Below, piece by piece: positions 63,379 through 64,000 of a DNA stretch of 64,000 bases. Below the pieces are notes generated by a model. It saw nothing but the letters and a program-made list of their open reading frames with translations, was not told the origin of the DNA and made no database searches. Origin of the DNA: Undaria pinnatifida (lineage: Eukaryota; Sar; Phaeophyceae; Laminariales; Alariaceae); the NCBI GenBank assembly GCA_012845835.1, contig JABAKD010000006.1:7864637-7928636 (forward strand). Direction: 5' to 3'. Made by a program: the position numbers and the translations under genes. Each line of letters begins with the position of its first letter. Position 1 is the first letter of the stretch.

Positions 63379-63672
63379 GGTAGTGGTCCCCGATTAAGGC
63401 GGTATCCCTAAATAAAGCTATCAAAATCGCCTCGCACGTTCGAAACCCGCAAAATACGGCGGTGACCACGTTGTAACCGGCTGGGCCCTCAACGTTGTGG
63501 TCTACCGCTCAGTTGAGGGTGGTTGAGGCCCTCATATCTGTACGGGCACTCTCAGCCTGTAACTAACAAACCCTATATCGGGTACTGTGATGTGATATCC
63601 GCCTTACTAGTGAATAAGGCGGTTGCCCCACTAAGTAAGGCAGTAGTGGGGGTCTTGCACACCACCGCCGTT
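63379..63672. mobile_element. AAGGCGGT-type short element, copy 2
   Basis: GGTAGTGGTCCCCGATTAAG, GCGGT, later AATAAGGCGGTTGCCCCACT, AAGTAAGGCAGTAGTGGGGG and CACCACCGCCG. The word set and order resemble 19987-20151. The ends are only tentatively placed. Confidence 0.45.
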
Positions 63673-64000
63673 TTGGCGAGCACTATACTGTGTGTGCTGT
63701 GCGTGTTGCCTTCACGTTGAATCGGTTCATTCTACCCAGCGACATCATCGGTTGAACACCCAGTCAGTGTTCATCCTGATTCTCCATTCATCCTAGATAG
63801 ATCAAAATTATGCGGTCACAGACTGAAACAGGGAAACCGAATATAAGTAATCGCAACTGAACGGAGGAAAGCAAAGTAAATGTCAGCGTGCCAGGTACGA
63901 ATAACTCAGTAAAAAAACAGCAGGCCAAGAAGAAACTAGAGAAACGAAACAAGGACTCCTGGAATGAAACGTAAACAGATAAACAATGCAGAAAGGCACA

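Overview
The window looks like nuclear DNA of a multicellular stramenopile, most likely a brown alga. This is inferred from style, not from a marker gene. Genes have many short exons split by introns of several hundred bases with GT-AG borders (GTGAG, GTAAG and GTGCG donors are common). TTG/CAA and CAG microsatellites and long homopolymeric G or C runs abound, and most of the sequence is decayed transposable elements. No prokaryotic operon, rRNA gene, convincing tRNA gene or CRISPR array was seen.

Region by region. (1) 1-1520: a satellite of about 146-bp monomers arranged as about 292-bp dimers. (2) about 2.2-19.0 kb, plus strand: one large copine gene (two C2 domains plus a copine vWA domain) in at least 18 exons; its introns carry MITEs, microsatellites and partial copies of its own exon edges. 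(3) 19-25.3 kb: pogo-like and other small inverted-repeat elements and a Ty1/copia RNase H relic split by a hAT-like element. (4) 26.3-28.2 kb: a repeat element with nested tandem repeats and an internally deleted relative at 43.4 kb. (5) 28.7-30.5 kb, minus strand: an OTU-type cysteine protease gene followed by two progressively truncated tandem copies that keep the promoter. (6) 31-34 kb: repeat arrays. (7) 34,082-39,373: a complete pogo/Tigger-like DNA transposon with 20-bp perfect inverted ends, a TA target duplication and a three-exon transposase whose first intron holds an inverted duplication of the transposase coding sequence. (8) 40-46.2 kb: a tyrosine-recombinase element relic and a decayed Ty3/gypsy pol. 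(9) 46.5-52.4 kb: dispersed repeats and a very G-rich array. (10) 52,611-55,289, plus strand: an intact-looking three-exon gene of unknown function. (11) 55.6-58.2 kb: a C-tract minisatellite and a CAA array. (12) 58.2-64 kb: mostly unassignable sequence, with a possible LTR primer-binding site, a possible orphan exon and two repeats.

The copine gene, the OTU gene and the 52.6-kb gene are the best candidates for functional genes. The transposase may also be intact. The strongest leads are the self-targeting hairpin arrangement inside the transposon, the repeated duplication of exon edges with splice sites in the copine gene (two copies look like stop-containing decoy exons), the apparent loss of calcium ligands in the copine C2B domain, and the stepwise OTU duplication.
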